This document shows, in pieces, positions 44,220 through 53,560 of a stretch of DNA of 64,000 nt (position 1 is the stretch's first letter; every line of letters begins with the position of its first letter). A program made the position numbers and the translations under genes. The stretch comes from an uncultured Bacteroidales bacterium (lineage in GTDB: Bacteria > Bacteroidota > Bacteroidia > Bacteroidales > Coprobacteraceae). The notes under the pieces are model-generated. The model ran no database searches, was not told the DNA's origin, and was given only the letters and a program-made list of their open reading frames with translations. The stretch covers positions 1 through 64,000 of the forward strand of contig CASFRL010000033.1 in the NCBI GenBank assembly GCA_949297285.1, given 5' to 3'.

Positions 44220-46160
44220 ATGATAAAAATAACTTTTCCCGATCAATCGGTTAAAGAATTTGCCAAGGGCACTACTCCGTTACAGATAGCCGAAAGTATT
44301 AGCCCCCGATTGGCACAAGATGTTCTCGCTGCATCGGTAAACGGGCAGGAGTGGGACATCTCTCGTCCCATAAATGAAGATGCGACAATAAAATTGTTTA
44401 AATGGGACGACCCTGAAGGTAAACACGCATTCTGGCACTCTTCAGCGCACTTATTGGCAGAAGCTTTGCAAGAATTGTATCCTGGCATTAAATTCGGAAT
44501 CGGTCCGGCAATCGAAAACGGGTTCTATTACGATGTAGATCCCGGTGAAGCAACGATTAAGGAAGGTGATTTTGCTACTATCGAAGCAAAAATGGCCGAA
44601 CTCGTTGCCAAAAAAGAGCCGATTGTCCGTCAAGATATATCCAAGGCCGATGCCTTGAAGATGTTTGGAGACCGGAATGAAGAATATAAAGTAGAATTGA
44701 TTTCTGAGTTGGAAGACGGAACGATCTCTACCTATACACAAGGAAACTTTACCGATCTTTGTCGGGGTCCGCATTTACCGAATACCGCACCCATAAAGGC
44801 GATCAAAATAACATCACTTGCCGGTGCATATTGGCGTGGAGATGAAAAACGTCATCAACTAACTCGTATCTACGGTATCTCTTTCCCTAAAAAGAAAATG
44901 CTGGATGAATATCTGGCGTTGATGGAAGAAGCCAAGAAACGCGATCATCGGAAAATCGGAAAAGAACTTGAATTGTTTACTTTCTCTCCGGCCGTAGGGC
45001 AGGGATTGCCATTGTGGCTTCCGAAAGGAGCGCTTTTGCGTGACCGCCTCGAAAATTTCCTGCGCCGCATTCAAAAACGATTTGGATATCAACAGGTAAT
45101 AACTCCGCATATCGGAAATAAGTTATTATATGTAACATCTGGTCATTATGCCAAATATGGGAAAGATTCTTTTCAACCGATCCACACTCCAGAAGAAGGC
45201 GAAGAATTTTTATTGAAACCGATGAACTGCCCGCATCATTGCGAAATATATAAGGCATTCCCTCGTTCGTATAAAGAATTGCCTTTGCGGTTTGCCGAAT
45301 TCGGTACCGTATATCGCTATGAACAAAGCGGAGAATTGCATGGATTGACGAGGGTAAGAGGCTTTACTCAAGACGATGCTCATATTTTCTGCCGTCCCGA
45401 CCAATTGAAAGACGAGTTCTTAAAAGTAATGGACATAATTTTCATTATTTTCAAAGCCCTCGATTTTAAGAATTTTGAAGCTCAAATTTCTTTACGTGAT
45501 CCGAATAATCGGGATAAATATATCGGCTCTGATGAAAATTGGGAAAAAGCCGAACGTGCAATCGTCGAAGCTTGCCAGGAAAAAGGACTGAATGCCCGGG
45601 TAGAATTGGGCGAAGCCGCTTTCTATGGACCGAAACTTGACTTTATGGTAAAAGACGCTATCGGACGTCGTTGGCAATTGGGAACAATCCAAGTCGACTA
45701 TAATCTGCCGGAACGTTTCGAACTTGAATATACGGGAAGCGATAATCAGAAACATCGTCCGGTCATGATACACCGTGCACCTTTCGGATCGATGGAGCGT
45801 TTTGTCGCTGTACTTATCGAACACACAGCCGGAAAATTCCCATTATGGCTGACCCCGGAACAAGTCGTCGTGATGCCGATCAGTGAAAAATTCAACGATT
45901 ATGCCCATAAAGTCGCTGCACAGCTCGAAATGCAAGATATACGAACGACTGTGGACGATCGAAATGAAAAAATCGGACGGAAAATACGGGATAATGAATT
46001 GAAAAGAATTCCTTATTTGCTGATTGTCGGAGAAAAAGAAGAACAAAATGACGAAGTTTCTGTAAGAAAACAGGGTGAAGGTGATAAAGGTTCGATGAAA
46101 ATTACTACCTTTGCCGAGCTTCTGACTGAAGAAGTTGAAAAAATGATAACCCAATGGTAA
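44220..46160 (+). CDS. thrS: Threonine-tRNA ligase
   Basis: This 646-residue class-II synthetase has an N-terminal TGS domain (about 1-62) and the editing domain with zinc-type [12 protein letters not shown] near residue 75. The catalytic core includes [14 protein letters not shown] and the class-II motif 2 region [15 protein letters not shown]. The C-terminal anticodon-binding domain follows (about 545-646, [13 protein letters not shown]). It starts the thrS-infC-rpmI-rplT translation operon; infC begins 4 bases after its stop. Confidence 0.98.
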   Translation: MIKITFPDQSVKEFAKGTTPLQIAESISPRLAQDVLAASVNGQEWDISRPINEDATIKLFKWDDPEGKHAFWHSSAHLLAEALQELYPGIKFGIGPAIENGFYYDVDPGEATIKEGDFATIEAKMAELVAKKEPIVRQDISKADALKMFGDRNEEYKVELISELEDGTISTYTQGNFTDLCRGPHLPNTAPIKAIKITSLAGAYWRGDEKRHQLTRIYGISFPKKKMLDEYLALMEEAKKRDHRKIGKELELFTFSPAVGQGLPLWLPKGALLRDRLENFLRRIQKRFGYQQVITPHIGNKLLYVTSGHYAKYGKDSFQPIHTPEEGEEFLLKPMNCPHHCEIYKAFPRSYKELPLRFAEFGTVYRYEQSGELHGLTRVRGFTQDDAHIFCRPDQLKDEFLKVMDIIFIIFKALDFKNFEAQISLRDPNNRDKYIGSDENWEKAERAIVEACQEKGLNARVELGEAAFYGPKLDFMVKDAIGRRWQLGTIQVDYNLPERFELEYTGSDNQKHRPVMIHRAPFGSMERFVAVLIEHTAGKFPLWLTPEQVVVMPISEKFNDYAHKVAAQLEMQDIRTTVDDRNEKIGRKIRDNELKRIPYLLIVGEKEEQNDEVSVRKQGEGDKGSMKITTFAELLTEEVEKMITQW

Positions 46161-46164
46161 TTGA

Positions 46165-46734
46165 ATGGAGAAAAAAAACAATTTAGGAGTAAACAAAGAC
46201 TTCCCTTCCAAAAAGAATGAGGGAATGAAAGATTTGTACCGCACCAATGAAAAAATCAGAGTAAAAGAAGTTCGATTGGTGGGAGAAAATGTAGAACAAG
46301 GGGTCTATTCTATTCAGGATGCTTTGCAGATTGCCGAAGATCAAGGACTTGATCTTGTGGAAATTTCTCCAAATGCGGTTCCTCCTGTTTGCCGGATTAC
46401 GGATTATCAGAAATTCCTTTATCAGCAGAAAAAACGACTGAAAGAACAAAAAGCGAAATCGACAAAAGTCGTCGTAAAGGAGATACGTTTCGGACCACAA
46501 ACCGATGACCATGATTATAATTTTAAATTAAAGCATGCAAAAGGTTTTCTTGAAGAAGGAGCAAAAGTCAAGGCGTATGTCTTTTTCAAAGGTCGTTCTA
46601 TATTATTCAAAGAACAGGGAGAAGTCCTTCTGCTTCGGTTTGCCAATGATTTAGAAGATTATGGCCGGGTAGAGCAGTTGCCTGTTCTTGAAGGTAAACG
46701 CATGATTATCATGCTTACACCTAAGAAAAAATAA
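46165..46734 (+). CDS. infC: Translation initiation factor IF-3
   Basis: This 189-residue factor prevents premature subunit joining and checks start codons. The N-domain (about 22-90, [18 protein letters not shown]) and C-domain (about 100-185, [19 protein letters not shown]) are joined by the [17 protein letters not shown] linker helix. The start is ATG at 46165; IF-3 in other bacteria often uses a rare start codon, but not here. The first 20 residues are an extra basic extension, and an in-frame ATG at 46225 is an alternative start. Confidence 0.95.
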   Translation: MEKKNNLGVNKDFPSKKNEGMKDLYRTNEKIRVKEVRLVGENVEQGVYSIQDALQIAEDQGLDLVEISPNAVPPVCRITDYQKFLYQQKKRLKEQKAKSTKVVVKEIRFGPQTDDHDYNFKLKHAKGFLEEGAKVKAYVFFKGRSILFKEQGEVLLLRFANDLEDYGRVEQLPVLEGKRMIIMLTPKKK

Positions 46735-46794
46735 AAAAATTGAGGTAACTCAATCATATAAATAACAGTAATAAGTAAATTAAAATTTAGCAAA

Positions 46795-46992
46795 ATGCCA
46801 AAGATGAAAACTAACTCCGGTGCCAAAAAAAGGTTCGTCCTTACCGGATCAGGAAAAATCAAAAGAAAACATGCTTTCAAAAGTCACATTCTGACGAAGA
46901 AGACTAAAAAACAAAAAAGAAATCTTACTCACTTTACACTTGTATCTTCTGCAGATATCAATAATGTAAAAGAGTTATTGTGCATGAAATAA
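46795..46992 (+). CDS. rpmI: Ribosomal protein L35
   Basis: This 65-residue, very basic protein matches L35 ([20 protein letters not shown] and [14 protein letters not shown]). It binds 23S rRNA in the large subunit. It is between infC and rplT as in most bacteria. Confidence 0.97.
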   Translation: MPKMKTNSGAKKRFVLTGSGKIKRKHAFKSHILTKKTKKQKRNLTHFTLVSSADINNVKELLCMK

Positions 46993-47104
46993 GGCCATTG
47001 ATTTTTTAAAACAAAAAGCGAGTTTAAAATTTTATTAACCGAATGTTGTAGCTTAAAGATCATTCCGTGAGGAAGTGACGCTAACATTCAAAACAAGTAA
47101 AACT

Positions 47105-47455
47105 ATGCCAAGATCAGTAAATCACGTTGCTTCAAGAGCAAAAAGAAAGAAAATTTTAAAATTAACCAGAGGTTACTATGGTTCTAGAAAAAATGTTTGG
47201 ACCGTAGCCAAAAATACATGGGAAAAAGGTTTAACCTATGCTTACCGTGACCGCAAAGCTAAAAAACGCGAGTTCAGAGCATTGTGGATTCAACGTATTA
47301 ATGCCGCTGCCCGTTTGGAAGGAATGTCTTATTCTAAACTAATGGGAGCTTTACATAAAGCAGGTATCGAAATCAATCGTAAAGTGCTTGCTGATTTAGC
47401 TATGAATAATAACGAAGCATTCAAAGCTATTGTAGAACAGGCAAAAAAGGCTTAA
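47105..47455 (+). CDS. rplT: Ribosomal protein L20
   Basis: This 116-residue protein matches L20 ([20 protein letters not shown] and [17 protein letters not shown]). It is an early assembly protein of the large subunit and in some bacteria represses its own operon. The frame continues upstream to 47075 without an ATG, so the ATG at 47105 is used. A terminator follows at 47477 and a 6S-like RNA beyond it. Confidence 0.97.
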   Translation: MPRSVNHVASRAKRKKILKLTRGYYGSRKNVWTVAKNTWEKGLTYAYRDRKAKKREFRALWIQRINAAARLEGMSYSKLMGALHKAGIEINRKVLADLAMNNNEAFKAIVEQAKKA

Positions 47456-47476
47456 ATACCAATATTCAACATAAAA

Positions 47477-47517
47477 AAATAAGGTTTCTTAAGTAAGAAG
47501 CCTTATTTTTTATCTGA
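47477..47517 (+). terminator. Terminator of the thrS-rplT operon
   Basis: AATAAGGTTTCTT (from about 47478) and AAGAAGCCTTATT form a 13-bp stem with one G-U pair and a 4-base loop, followed by TTTTTT. Confidence 0.85.
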
Positions 47518-47521
47518 AAAG

Positions 47522-47552
47522 TTTGATTATTGAATGACTTTCACTATATTTG
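47522..47552 (+). promoter_or_regulatory. Promoter of the 6S-like RNA
   Basis: TTTG at 47522-47525 and TATATTTG at 47545-47552 are 19 bases apart, an exact -33/-7 pair. It would start transcription near 47559. Confidence 0.8.
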
Positions 47553-47558
47553 TAATAC

Positions 47559-47800
47559 TGAAAGTTGGTTAAGACATAAGGTTGCATCCTAGTAGATTGG
47601 GAAACTCATCAAATCTTATGAAATACCGAGAACTAAGCTTTCTCTTCTAATGGCGGGCCACGCCGAGAGGTATGCATTTATGCACGGTGGATTACAAAAG
47701 AAGGGGGCACTCAAATCCTGTTATTCGGAGTTTCATCGCATCCTAAGATGCAACCTTTCTTTATAAAAGGCAGACCATTCAAGGGTTTGCCTTTATTTAT
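47559..47800 (+). ncRNA. 6S-like RNA (Bacteroidales-1 motif)
   Basis: A strong promoter, an 11-bp terminal stem (AAGGTTGCATC at 47578-47588 with its complement at 47747-47757), a long internal part and a terminator hairpin (AAAGGCAGACC and its complement ending near 47793) enclose about 190-200 bases. Its position directly downstream of rplT is where the Bacteroidales-1 RNA occurs, a motif later treated as the 6S RNA of this order. 6S RNA binds housekeeping RNA polymerase holoenzyme and modulates transcription in stationary phase. The fold was read by eye; identity rests on location and terminal stem. Confidence 0.75.
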
Positions 47801-48231
47801 ATATATTCTATGGGAAAACTGTTTTAAGATGTCTCGAAAGTTTTGTAAGGGGGACAGTTCCGATAAAGAACATTGTAAGGAAAAGAAAGTTTTACCCTAA
47901 TTATGATCGGCAATTATGCGGAATATTTGCTGATTCCGATTAAGGCAAATACAACTTAGGAACAATGCCAAATTTATAAATTGATAATACATACTTATTG
48001 GCAGAGCTCGATGAAAATCTTTCATTTGATGTTTCTTTGAAAAAGATAAGTACGATTTCTGTTTTTGAAGTATTACTCAAGGGAAAATTTTTAGTAGTCT
48101 ATAAATTGATTTCAATAAAAAATTCGATATGATATAGAATAATAAAATAGGATTTAGTTTTGTTATTTTATTTTTTTTGTAAAATTGTGATTATTAATAA
48201 TAAATATATTTACAAACCAAAACATTAATTT
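47801..48231 (+). other. Intergenic stretch with a possible short remnant
   Basis: Between the 6S-like RNA and the exported-protein gene no intact gene is visible. An open stretch near 48005-48131 reads ELDENLSFDVSLKKISTISV and then a hydrophobic segment to a stop, without a plausible start upstream. It could be the end of a lost gene but I cannot name it. Confidence 0.35.
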
Positions 48232-48579
48232 ATGAAGAAACTATTTTTATCATTATTATTAATTATGAGTGTAGCATTATCTACTTACTGTCAAGAATCC
48301 CAAAATGGTCAATCCGTTTATTGTGAAATAATAGGTGAAGGAAATTTCTCAGGAAAGAAGATAAAGGTGGAAATTTTTTTTGGTGAAGTGACTAACAATA
48401 AAATTAAACAACAAGCAGAAAAAGTAAAATCTAAACAATTTACGTCAATGTTGAATGCATTAAATTATATGGCAAAAGAAGGATGGAAATTAGAACAAAC
48501 TTACGTTATAACAGAAACATCAGGAATGAATAGAGGTTGTTACTTTCATTATATTTTAAGTTCTAAGATATCAGAATAA
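48232..48579 (+). CDS. Small exported protein, paralogue of the gene at 9923
   Basis: This 115-residue protein has a signal peptide (about 1-20, ending STYCQ) and a mature domain with VYCEIIG, a short FFG, TSMLNALNYMAKEGWKLEQ and a terminal hydrophobic strand (CYFHYILSS). These align in order with the 145-residue protein at 9923, showing one family with two copies in this window. This copy lacks the longer charged C-terminal tail. Function is unknown. It lies between the 6S-like RNA and a pair of tRNA genes. Confidence 0.75.
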   Translation: MKKLFLSLLLIMSVALSTYCQESQNGQSVYCEIIGEGNFSGKKIKVEIFFGEVTNNKIKQQAEKVKSKQFTSMLNALNYMAKEGWKLEQTYVITETSGMNRGCYFHYILSSKISE

Positions 48580-48930
48580 CTTTTTGCAAAAAATTACTTT
48601 CTCTTGGCTGCTATAGCTTTTCGTATTTTTAATAGCTAAAAAGTAAATATATCTGCTATATACATAAATAAGTGATCCCCCTAAATTTATTTTATACTTG
48701 ATGGGTAATGTGTAGCCGATAGCTTAGGCTAAATGACATATTCATGGAAACAAAAACGGTCAATTCTGTATCTGAATCCGAATAACCGATTCGTCTTTTG
48801 TGTAGATTCGAATACTTTTTAAATGTTTTTTGATAAGAGCCGGGAATTCCAAAATCTTTAAATATTCAGACAGACATGTTCAGAATTAAAGGGTCTCTTG
48901 AAACTCACAAAAGTCGTACTGAAATAAATG
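48580..48930. other. Intergenic stretch
   Basis: AT-rich DNA between the exported-protein gene and the tRNA terminator. I see no gene, repeat or RNA fold. Confidence 0.5.
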
Positions 48931-48966
48931 AAAAAGAGGAAGCTAATATACTTAACTTCCTCTTTA
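48931..48966 (-). terminator. Terminator of the tRNA-Asp/tRNA-Pro transcript
   Basis: AAAGAGGAAG (48933-48942) and CTTCCTCTTT (48956-48965) form a 10-bp stem, with A-rich flank giving Ts on the minus strand. Confidence 0.8.
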
Positions 48967-48968
48967 TG

Positions 48969-49043
48969 TCGGGGTACCAGGATTCGAACCTGGGACCCCC
49001 TGCTCCCAAAGCAGGTGCGCTAACCGGACTGCGCTACACCCCG
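48969..49043 (-). tRNA. tRNA-Pro (anticodon TGG)
   Basis: The minus strand folds as a 75-nt tRNA with acceptor CGGGGTG pairing TACCCCG, anticodon loop TTTGGGA, and T-arm GGTTCGAATCC. The anticodon TGG reads proline codons. CCA is not encoded. It is 12 bases beyond tRNA-Asp on the same transcript. Confidence 0.96.
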
Positions 49044-49055
49044 AAATTTTGTTGT

Positions 49056-49132
49056 TGGCGGTGCGGACGGGACTCGAACCCGCGACCCCATGCGTGACAG
49101 GCATGTATTCTAACCAGCTGAACTACCGCACC
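49056..49132 (-). tRNA. tRNA-Asp (anticodon GTC)
   Basis: The minus strand folds as a tRNA with acceptor GGTGCGG pairing CCGCACC, anticodon loop CTGTCAC (GTC), and T-arm GGGTTCGAGTCCC. The 3' discriminator G is followed by an encoded CCA, included here. The promoter lies at 49171-49201. Confidence 0.96.
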
Positions 49133-49170
49133 ATTTTGCAAATAAAGAACGCTTTTTTTCTTTTGCGTTG

Positions 49171-49201
49171 CAAAGATAGTCACATTTTTTAATTTGACAA
49201 C
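49171..49201 (-). promoter_or_regulatory. Promoter of the tRNA-Asp/tRNA-Pro pair
   Basis: TATCTTTG on the minus strand (complement of 49171-49178) with a TTG about 19 bases upstream (complement of 49198-49200). Confidence 0.65.
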
Positions 49202-49306
49202 AGTATGGGATGAAAAATTTCGAGAAATAAATATGTTAAATATTATTTGATATATGAATGGGTTGATAATCAAATTTTAAAAGAGAAAATCCCCTCCACA
49301 GTGATA

Positions 49307-50074
49307 CTATTTTTGTTTTTCAGTCAAATATTTCCAATAGCGGACCGGCAAGTTTTGACGATGTAGCTTTGGATTATTTCGCTCTTTAATATTAATGGCA
49401 TTAAAATATTCTTTCCAAAGTTTTTGAAATAGTTTTTCGTCAGGATGCATCTGATTTTCACTTAGTAACCCGGATATATGATGAGCTTCTTTGTTTTGAA
49501 ATTGAAACTCTGATACATTTACAAGATCATAGTAATATCCGTATTGTCGCTTTAAATCGTAAATTACCCATTTCTGGTCAGAGAAGCGATCTTTACAATG
49601 TGGTACAATTAGAGACAATACATTATAAAGCGGCTCTATTGCCGCAAAAAATGTTCCGTCTGCAGCTTTTTGAAATCGCAGGAATTGGATTATATGATGC
49701 TGTTCACGATTTACCTTCTTCCATACATGAGAGAGCTCCAGAACATCCGGGTCGCCAAAATTCAGTTCGATAGAGTAGGGGGCATCTATTGCTTTCCGAA
49801 TGTAACGAAAGATCAGGATGTCTATTTTAGGAAGTTCGGATAACCAACTGGCAGCCAAACAAGACAAAGAGACTTTTGATATTTTTTTTTCTAATCCTTT
49901 CCATACCCGTTCCGCCTTGTCGGTGTCTGTATATACGGTATAAACTTCATCATAAAATAGCGGAAAAGAATCTCCCTCTTCCAAAAATATATCGGGAAAT
50001 GTCTTGCGGGAATAGGCATCGAAAACGGCTGTTAATAACCCGTCGAAAGTTTTATCATATACAAATATATTCAT
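49307..50074 (-). CDS. DUF4130/TIGR03915-type DNA repair protein
   Basis: This 255-residue protein carries the pattern of the TIGR03915/DUF4130 group (YDKTFDGLLTAVFDAYSRK at the N-terminus, and HRQNLPVRYWKYLTE at the C-terminus). Its middle part (HHIIQFLRFQKAADGTFFAA) resembles the nuclease or repair-associated fold seen with radical-SAM partners. It overlaps the upstream radical-SAM gene by 4 bases, and the pair occurs together in many genomes, so they probably act as one DNA-repair module. The reaction is not established. Confidence 0.88.
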   Translation of the reverse strand: MNIFVYDKTFDGLLTAVFDAYSRKTFPDIFLEEGDSFPLFYDEVYTVYTDTDKAERVWKGLEKKISKVSLSCLAASWLSELPKIDILIFRYIRKAIDAPYSIELNFGDPDVLELSHVWKKVNREQHHIIQFLRFQKAADGTFFAAIEPLYNVLSLIVPHCKDRFSDQKWVIYDLKRQYGYYYDLVNVSEFQFQNKEAHHISGLLSENQMHPDEKLFQKLWKEYFNAINIKERNNPKLHRQNLPVRYWKYLTEKQK

Positions 50075-51342
50075 GGAATATGATCTTCAAAAGATAATGT
50101 CAATTGTCGGGAATCTTTAATTTTAGGCTTATTGATCAAGAGCGCTCGTACATTTTCTGGCCTCAATTCATTTATTGTTTGCATCGGAAGTTCGTTACAA
50201 GTGATAAAATATCGGGCTTTTTTCATAACTACTCCAATTTTTTTTAGTTGAGCCGAACCTAAACGCGAATAACGGCGCGAAACAAGAATTATCTTTGCCG
50301 ATTTCACACCTATTCCGGGAACACGCAAAAGCAATTCATATTCTGCACGGTTTACATCTACCGGAAAAACTTCTGGATGCCGTAACGCCCATGCAAGTTT
50401 TGGATCGATCTCTAAATCGAGATTGGGGTAAGCATCATCGACAATTTCATTTACACTGAATTTATAAAATCGCAATAACCAATCTGCTTGATATAGCCTG
50501 TTTTCTCGTAATAACGGCGGCTGTTTCAGAACCGGCAGGCGATTATCATAATCGTTGACATGAATATATCCGGAATAATATACCCGTTTCATTGTCAGAC
50601 GTCTATATAGAGCCGAAGATATTTGCAAAATATCTTTATCCGTATCGGGGGTAGCCCCTATGATCATTTGTGTACTTTGTCCTGCAGGGACAAAACGGGG
50701 TGCGTGTCTGTACTTCTTTTTTTCTTCTATATTTTGCAAAATTCCCTGCTGTATGACGCGCATTGGTGAGAATATGCTCTTAAAGTTTTTTTCAGGGGCT
50801 AATGTTTTGAGACTTTCTTCGTTAGGAATTTCAATATTGACGCTCAGTCTGTCAGCATATAAACCAGCTTCGTTTACCAACTCTCGACTTGCTCCCGGAA
50901 TGCTTTTTAAATGAATATATCCGTTGTAATGGTACGTCAAGCGCAACTCTTTTACGACCCTGACAAGTCGTTCCATTGTGTAGTCCGGATTATTTACAAC
51001 TCCAGAACTTAAAAAAAGCCCTTCTATATAATTTCTCCTGTAAAATTCTATGGTAAGTTCTACAATTTCAGATACAGACAAAGTCGCTCTTTTTAAGTCA
51101 TTGCTTCTTCGGTTAATGCAATAAGCACAATCGTATATGCAATAATTGGTGAGCATGATTTTCAGTAGAGAAATACATCTCCCATCTTCTGTAAAGCTGT
51201 GACAAATACCCCAGCCCGAAGTATTCCCGATACCACCTTTTATCTTAGACCTCGATGTTCCGCTTGAAGCACAAGATACATCGTATTTGGCAGATTCGGC
51301 GAGAATCTTCAATTTCTCAAGGACTTTATCATTCATACTCAT
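50071..51342 (-). CDS. Putative DNA-repair radical SAM protein (TIGR03916-like)
   Basis: This 423-residue protein has the radical-SAM cluster motif CxxxCxxC (CIYDCAYC, about residues 72-79) and the following radical-SAM core. A helix-hairpin-helix-like DNA-binding region lies near residue 345 (LLLRVPGIGVKSAKIILVSR). The same protein order, with a DUF4130 gene overlapping downstream, is typical of the TIGR03916/TIGR03915 pair. It probably repairs or modifies DNA, but no substrate is proven. Starts at 51342 or 51336 are both possible. Confidence 0.9.
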   Translation of the reverse strand: MSMNDKVLEKLKILAESAKYDVSCASSGTSRSKIKGGIGNTSGWGICHSFTEDGRCISLLKIMLTNYCIYDCAYCINRRSNDLKRATLSVSEIVELTIEFYRRNYIEGLFLSSGVVNNPDYTMERLVRVVKELRLTYHYNGYIHLKSIPGASRELVNEAGLYADRLSVNIEIPNEESLKTLAPEKNFKSIFSPMRVIQQGILQNIEEKKKYRHAPRFVPAGQSTQMIIGATPDTDKDILQISSALYRRLTMKRVYYSGYIHVNDYDNRLPVLKQPPLLRENRLYQADWLLRFYKFSVNEIVDDAYPNLDLEIDPKLAWALRHPEVFPVDVNRAEYELLLRVPGIGVKSAKIILVSRRYSRLGSAQLKKIGVVMKKARYFITCNELPMQTINELRPENVRALLINKPKIKDSRQLTLSFEDHIP

Positions 51343-51493
51343 ACTTAACTGTGGTGACTACAAAAATAAATAAAGCCTTTGTTTTTAGATAGAAATCATC
51401 TCTTAAATTTTATCTTTGCATGAGTTAAATAAAATTCATTCCCGGTAAAAAAAGTACGCCTTCTTTATTTAAAAATATAGAAAGAAAAAATAT

Positions 51494-52081
51494 ATGGATA
51501 CAAATATAATTCCGGTAGAAAATCATCCGTTAAAACCGTTTGTTCTGCCCAATGCACAAGTATTGATGCTGGGAAGCTTTCCCCCGAAACAAATTCGTTG
51601 GTGCATGGATTTCTATTACCCGAATCTTCAAAACGATATGTGGCGCATTTTTGGTCAGATATTTTTTGAGAATAAAGACTTCTTTCTAAACGACGAAAAG
51701 AAATTTGATAAAAATCGTATTATTACTTTTCTGACAAAAAAAGGCATTGCGCTGAGCGATACGGCACACTCTGTAAGGCGGTTAAAAGATAATGCGTCAG
51801 ACAAATTCTTAGAAGTTGTTGAACCTCAAGATATCAATGCCTTGTTACAGCAAATGCCGCAATGCCGTGCGATTGTTACAACAGGTCAAAAAGCGACAGA
51901 GACATTGAGTGCATTATTCTCTTCTGAAATTCCGATTATCGGGTCTTTTACGGAAGTTGAATATCAAGGACGTAAAATTCTTTTTTACAGAATGCCCTCG
52001 TCTTCTCGGGCATATCCGATGCCTTTAGTCAAAAAAGCCGCGATATATGCCCGTATGTTCAAAGATTTAGGATTATTGTAA
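51494..52081 (+). CDS. Uracil-DNA glycosylase family protein
   Basis: This 195-residue protein fits a DNA-glycosylase-like alpha/beta fold: VLMLGSFPPKQIRWCMDFYY near the N-terminus, GIALSDTAHSV in the middle, and a C-terminal FYRMPSSSRAYPM segment equivalent to the conserved HPSP-type loop. The catalytic water-activating Asp of classical UNG (motif GQDPYH) is not seen; this is the divergent family common in Bacteroidetes. Its 3' end overlaps the convergent MBL gene by 9 bases. Confidence 0.82.
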   Translation: MDTNIIPVENHPLKPFVLPNAQVLMLGSFPPKQIRWCMDFYYPNLQNDMWRIFGQIFFENKDFFLNDEKKFDKNRIITFLTKKGIALSDTAHSVRRLKDNASDKFLEVVEPQDINALLQQMPQCRAIVTTGQKATETLSALFSSEIPIIGSFTEVEYQGRKILFYRMPSSSRAYPMPLVKKAAIYARMFKDLGLL

Positions 52082-52717
52082 ATAGGGGTTATGATCTTTT
52101 TCAAACCCTATTGTTGTGGTGGGTCCATGCCCCGAATAGAGCATTGTATTTTCGGGTAAGATTAACAGTTTTTTTTGAATTCCAGAAATCAGTTGATTGT
52201 AATTCCCTCCGGGAAGATCTGTCCGGCCGATACTGCCTCGGAAAAGTACATCCCCGACAAACGCCAAATTTTCTTCTCGACAATAATATACGACACTACC
52301 GGGAGAATGTCCGGGAACATGAATTACTTGTAATGAATAATTACCAATTTTGAAGGTGTCATTTTCATCGATATGTTGTTTAATGGGGATAGGAGCGTCT
52401 AATAGTTGAATACCGAACATCATGGCTTGTCCCTCCATATTTTCCAAAAGAAATTCATCTGCCGGATGAGCTGACAGCCCGACTTCAAAAGTCCGGGATA
52501 TGTATCTGTCGCCGAAACTATGATCGAGATGCAAATGTGTCGCCAACAAAAATTTTACTTTCAACTTATTGTCGATGATGTAATCTGATAATATTTTTTG
52601 TTCTTCAGGATAAAGACATCCGGCATCGATAATTGCGCATTCTCCGGTTTGAGTATCGGAAATGACGTATGTATTCTCAGAAAATGGATTGAATTGAAAA
52701 TTTTTAATGACTAACAT
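52073..52717 (-). CDS. MBL-fold metallo-hydrolase
   Basis: This 214-residue protein has the binuclear zinc motif THLHLDHSFGD (about 60-70), with further ligands His at HVPGHSPGSVVYY and in YSGHGPTTTIG. It resembles glyoxalase-II-like hydrolases. The substrate is not defined by the sequence. It lies 4 bases downstream of rsmG and is convergent with the uracil-DNA-glycosylase-like gene. Confidence 0.92.
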   Translation of the reverse strand: MLVIKNFQFNPFSENTYVISDTQTGECAIIDAGCLYPEEQKILSDYIIDNKLKVKFLLATHLHLDHSFGDRYISRTFEVGLSAHPADEFLLENMEGQAMMFGIQLLDAPIPIKQHIDENDTFKIGNYSLQVIHVPGHSPGSVVYYCREENLAFVGDVLFRGSIGRTDLPGGNYNQLISGIQKKLLILPENTMLYSGHGPTTTIGFEKDHNPYLQ

Positions 52718-52721
52718 ATGT

Positions 52722-53351
52722 TTATTTATTGATTATAGGGACATAAATAACTTTTTTTGTATCGAAATACTCTTCTTCAAAATAATCTTTCAAATCATAG
52801 ATAATCGATACTTTTCTAAAGGGTGCAACTTCGCTTTGGAGATCTCCGCCTTTCAGACAGATAAGGCCGTTCGGCATTGCATTCTGTTGTTCTTTCTTAA
52901 TGTTTTTACGGATTAGTTTCATTAAATCGCCCAACGGCATAACTGCACGGCTGACGATGAAATCGAATTTTGCTTTTTCTTCTTCTACACCACAATGTTT
53001 GCATGTTACATTTTGTAGACCGATAGACTGGGCTATTTCAGAGGCAACCTTAATTTTTTTACCGATACGGTCGACTAAATGGAAGTTACATTCGGGGAAC
53101 AAGATCGCCAAGGGAATTCCGGGAAATCCACCTCCGGTGCCGACATCCATTATACTACTTCCCGATGAAAATTGTATTATTTTAGCGATTCCTAAAGAAT
53201 GTAAGATATGATGAGTATATAAATTATCTATATCTTTTCGGGAAATCACGTTGATTTTGCTATTCCAATCGTTATATAGTTCGCCTAATGCAGCAAATTT
53301 CGCTTTTTGTTCTTCACTCAAAGAAGAAAAATATTTTTCAATAATTTGCAT
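52722..53351 (-). CDS. rsmG: 16S rRNA (guanine-527-N7)-methyltransferase
   Basis: This 209-residue enzyme methylates G527 of 16S rRNA with SAM. The SAM-binding motif DVGTGGGFPGIPLAI lies at about residue 70. Flanking family segments include WNSKINVISRKDIDNLY and IVSRAVMPLGDLM. Length is typical. It is followed 4 bases downstream by the MBL-hydrolase gene, which is probably cotranscribed. Confidence 0.96.
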   Translation of the reverse strand: MQIIEKYFSSLSEEQKAKFAALGELYNDWNSKINVISRKDIDNLYTHHILHSLGIAKIIQFSSGSSIMDVGTGGGFPGIPLAILFPECNFHLVDRIGKKIKVASEIAQSIGLQNVTCKHCGVEEEKAKFDFIVSRAVMPLGDLMKLIRKNIKKEQQNAMPNGLICLKGGDLQSEVAPFRKVSIIYDLKDYFEEEYFDTKKVIYVPIINK

Positions 53352-53493
53352 GGAATAATATCGATAATGGGTTATTTAATAAACTTGCTTTTGTATAAAT
53401 AGTTTAGTCCGGCTGATCTCTTTTTACAAAAATAAGTCAAAATACGAATATGCCAATAATTTATCGACAAATTGTTTACGGTACCTATACTAA

Positions 53494-53538
53494 AAAAGAC
53501 GGAGTCGGAATACTTAACGTAAAACGACTCCGTCTTTT
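53494..53538 (-). terminator. Terminator of the protease operon
   Basis: A perfect 14-bp stem (AAAAGACGGAGTCG at 53494-53507 with its complement at 53525-53538) around a 17-base loop. It is symmetrical, and Ts are available on the minus strand, downstream of the protease stop at 53561. Confidence 0.85.
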
Positions 53539-53560
53539 ATGCATTATATTTCAGAAAATT

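Noticed and set aside
48876-49097. 73-codon plus-strand frame across the tRNA-Pro gene
   Set aside because: It reads through tRNA-Pro and part of tRNA-Asp on the opposite strand (YQDSNLGPPAPKAGAL), a well-known false protein generated by tRNA genes.
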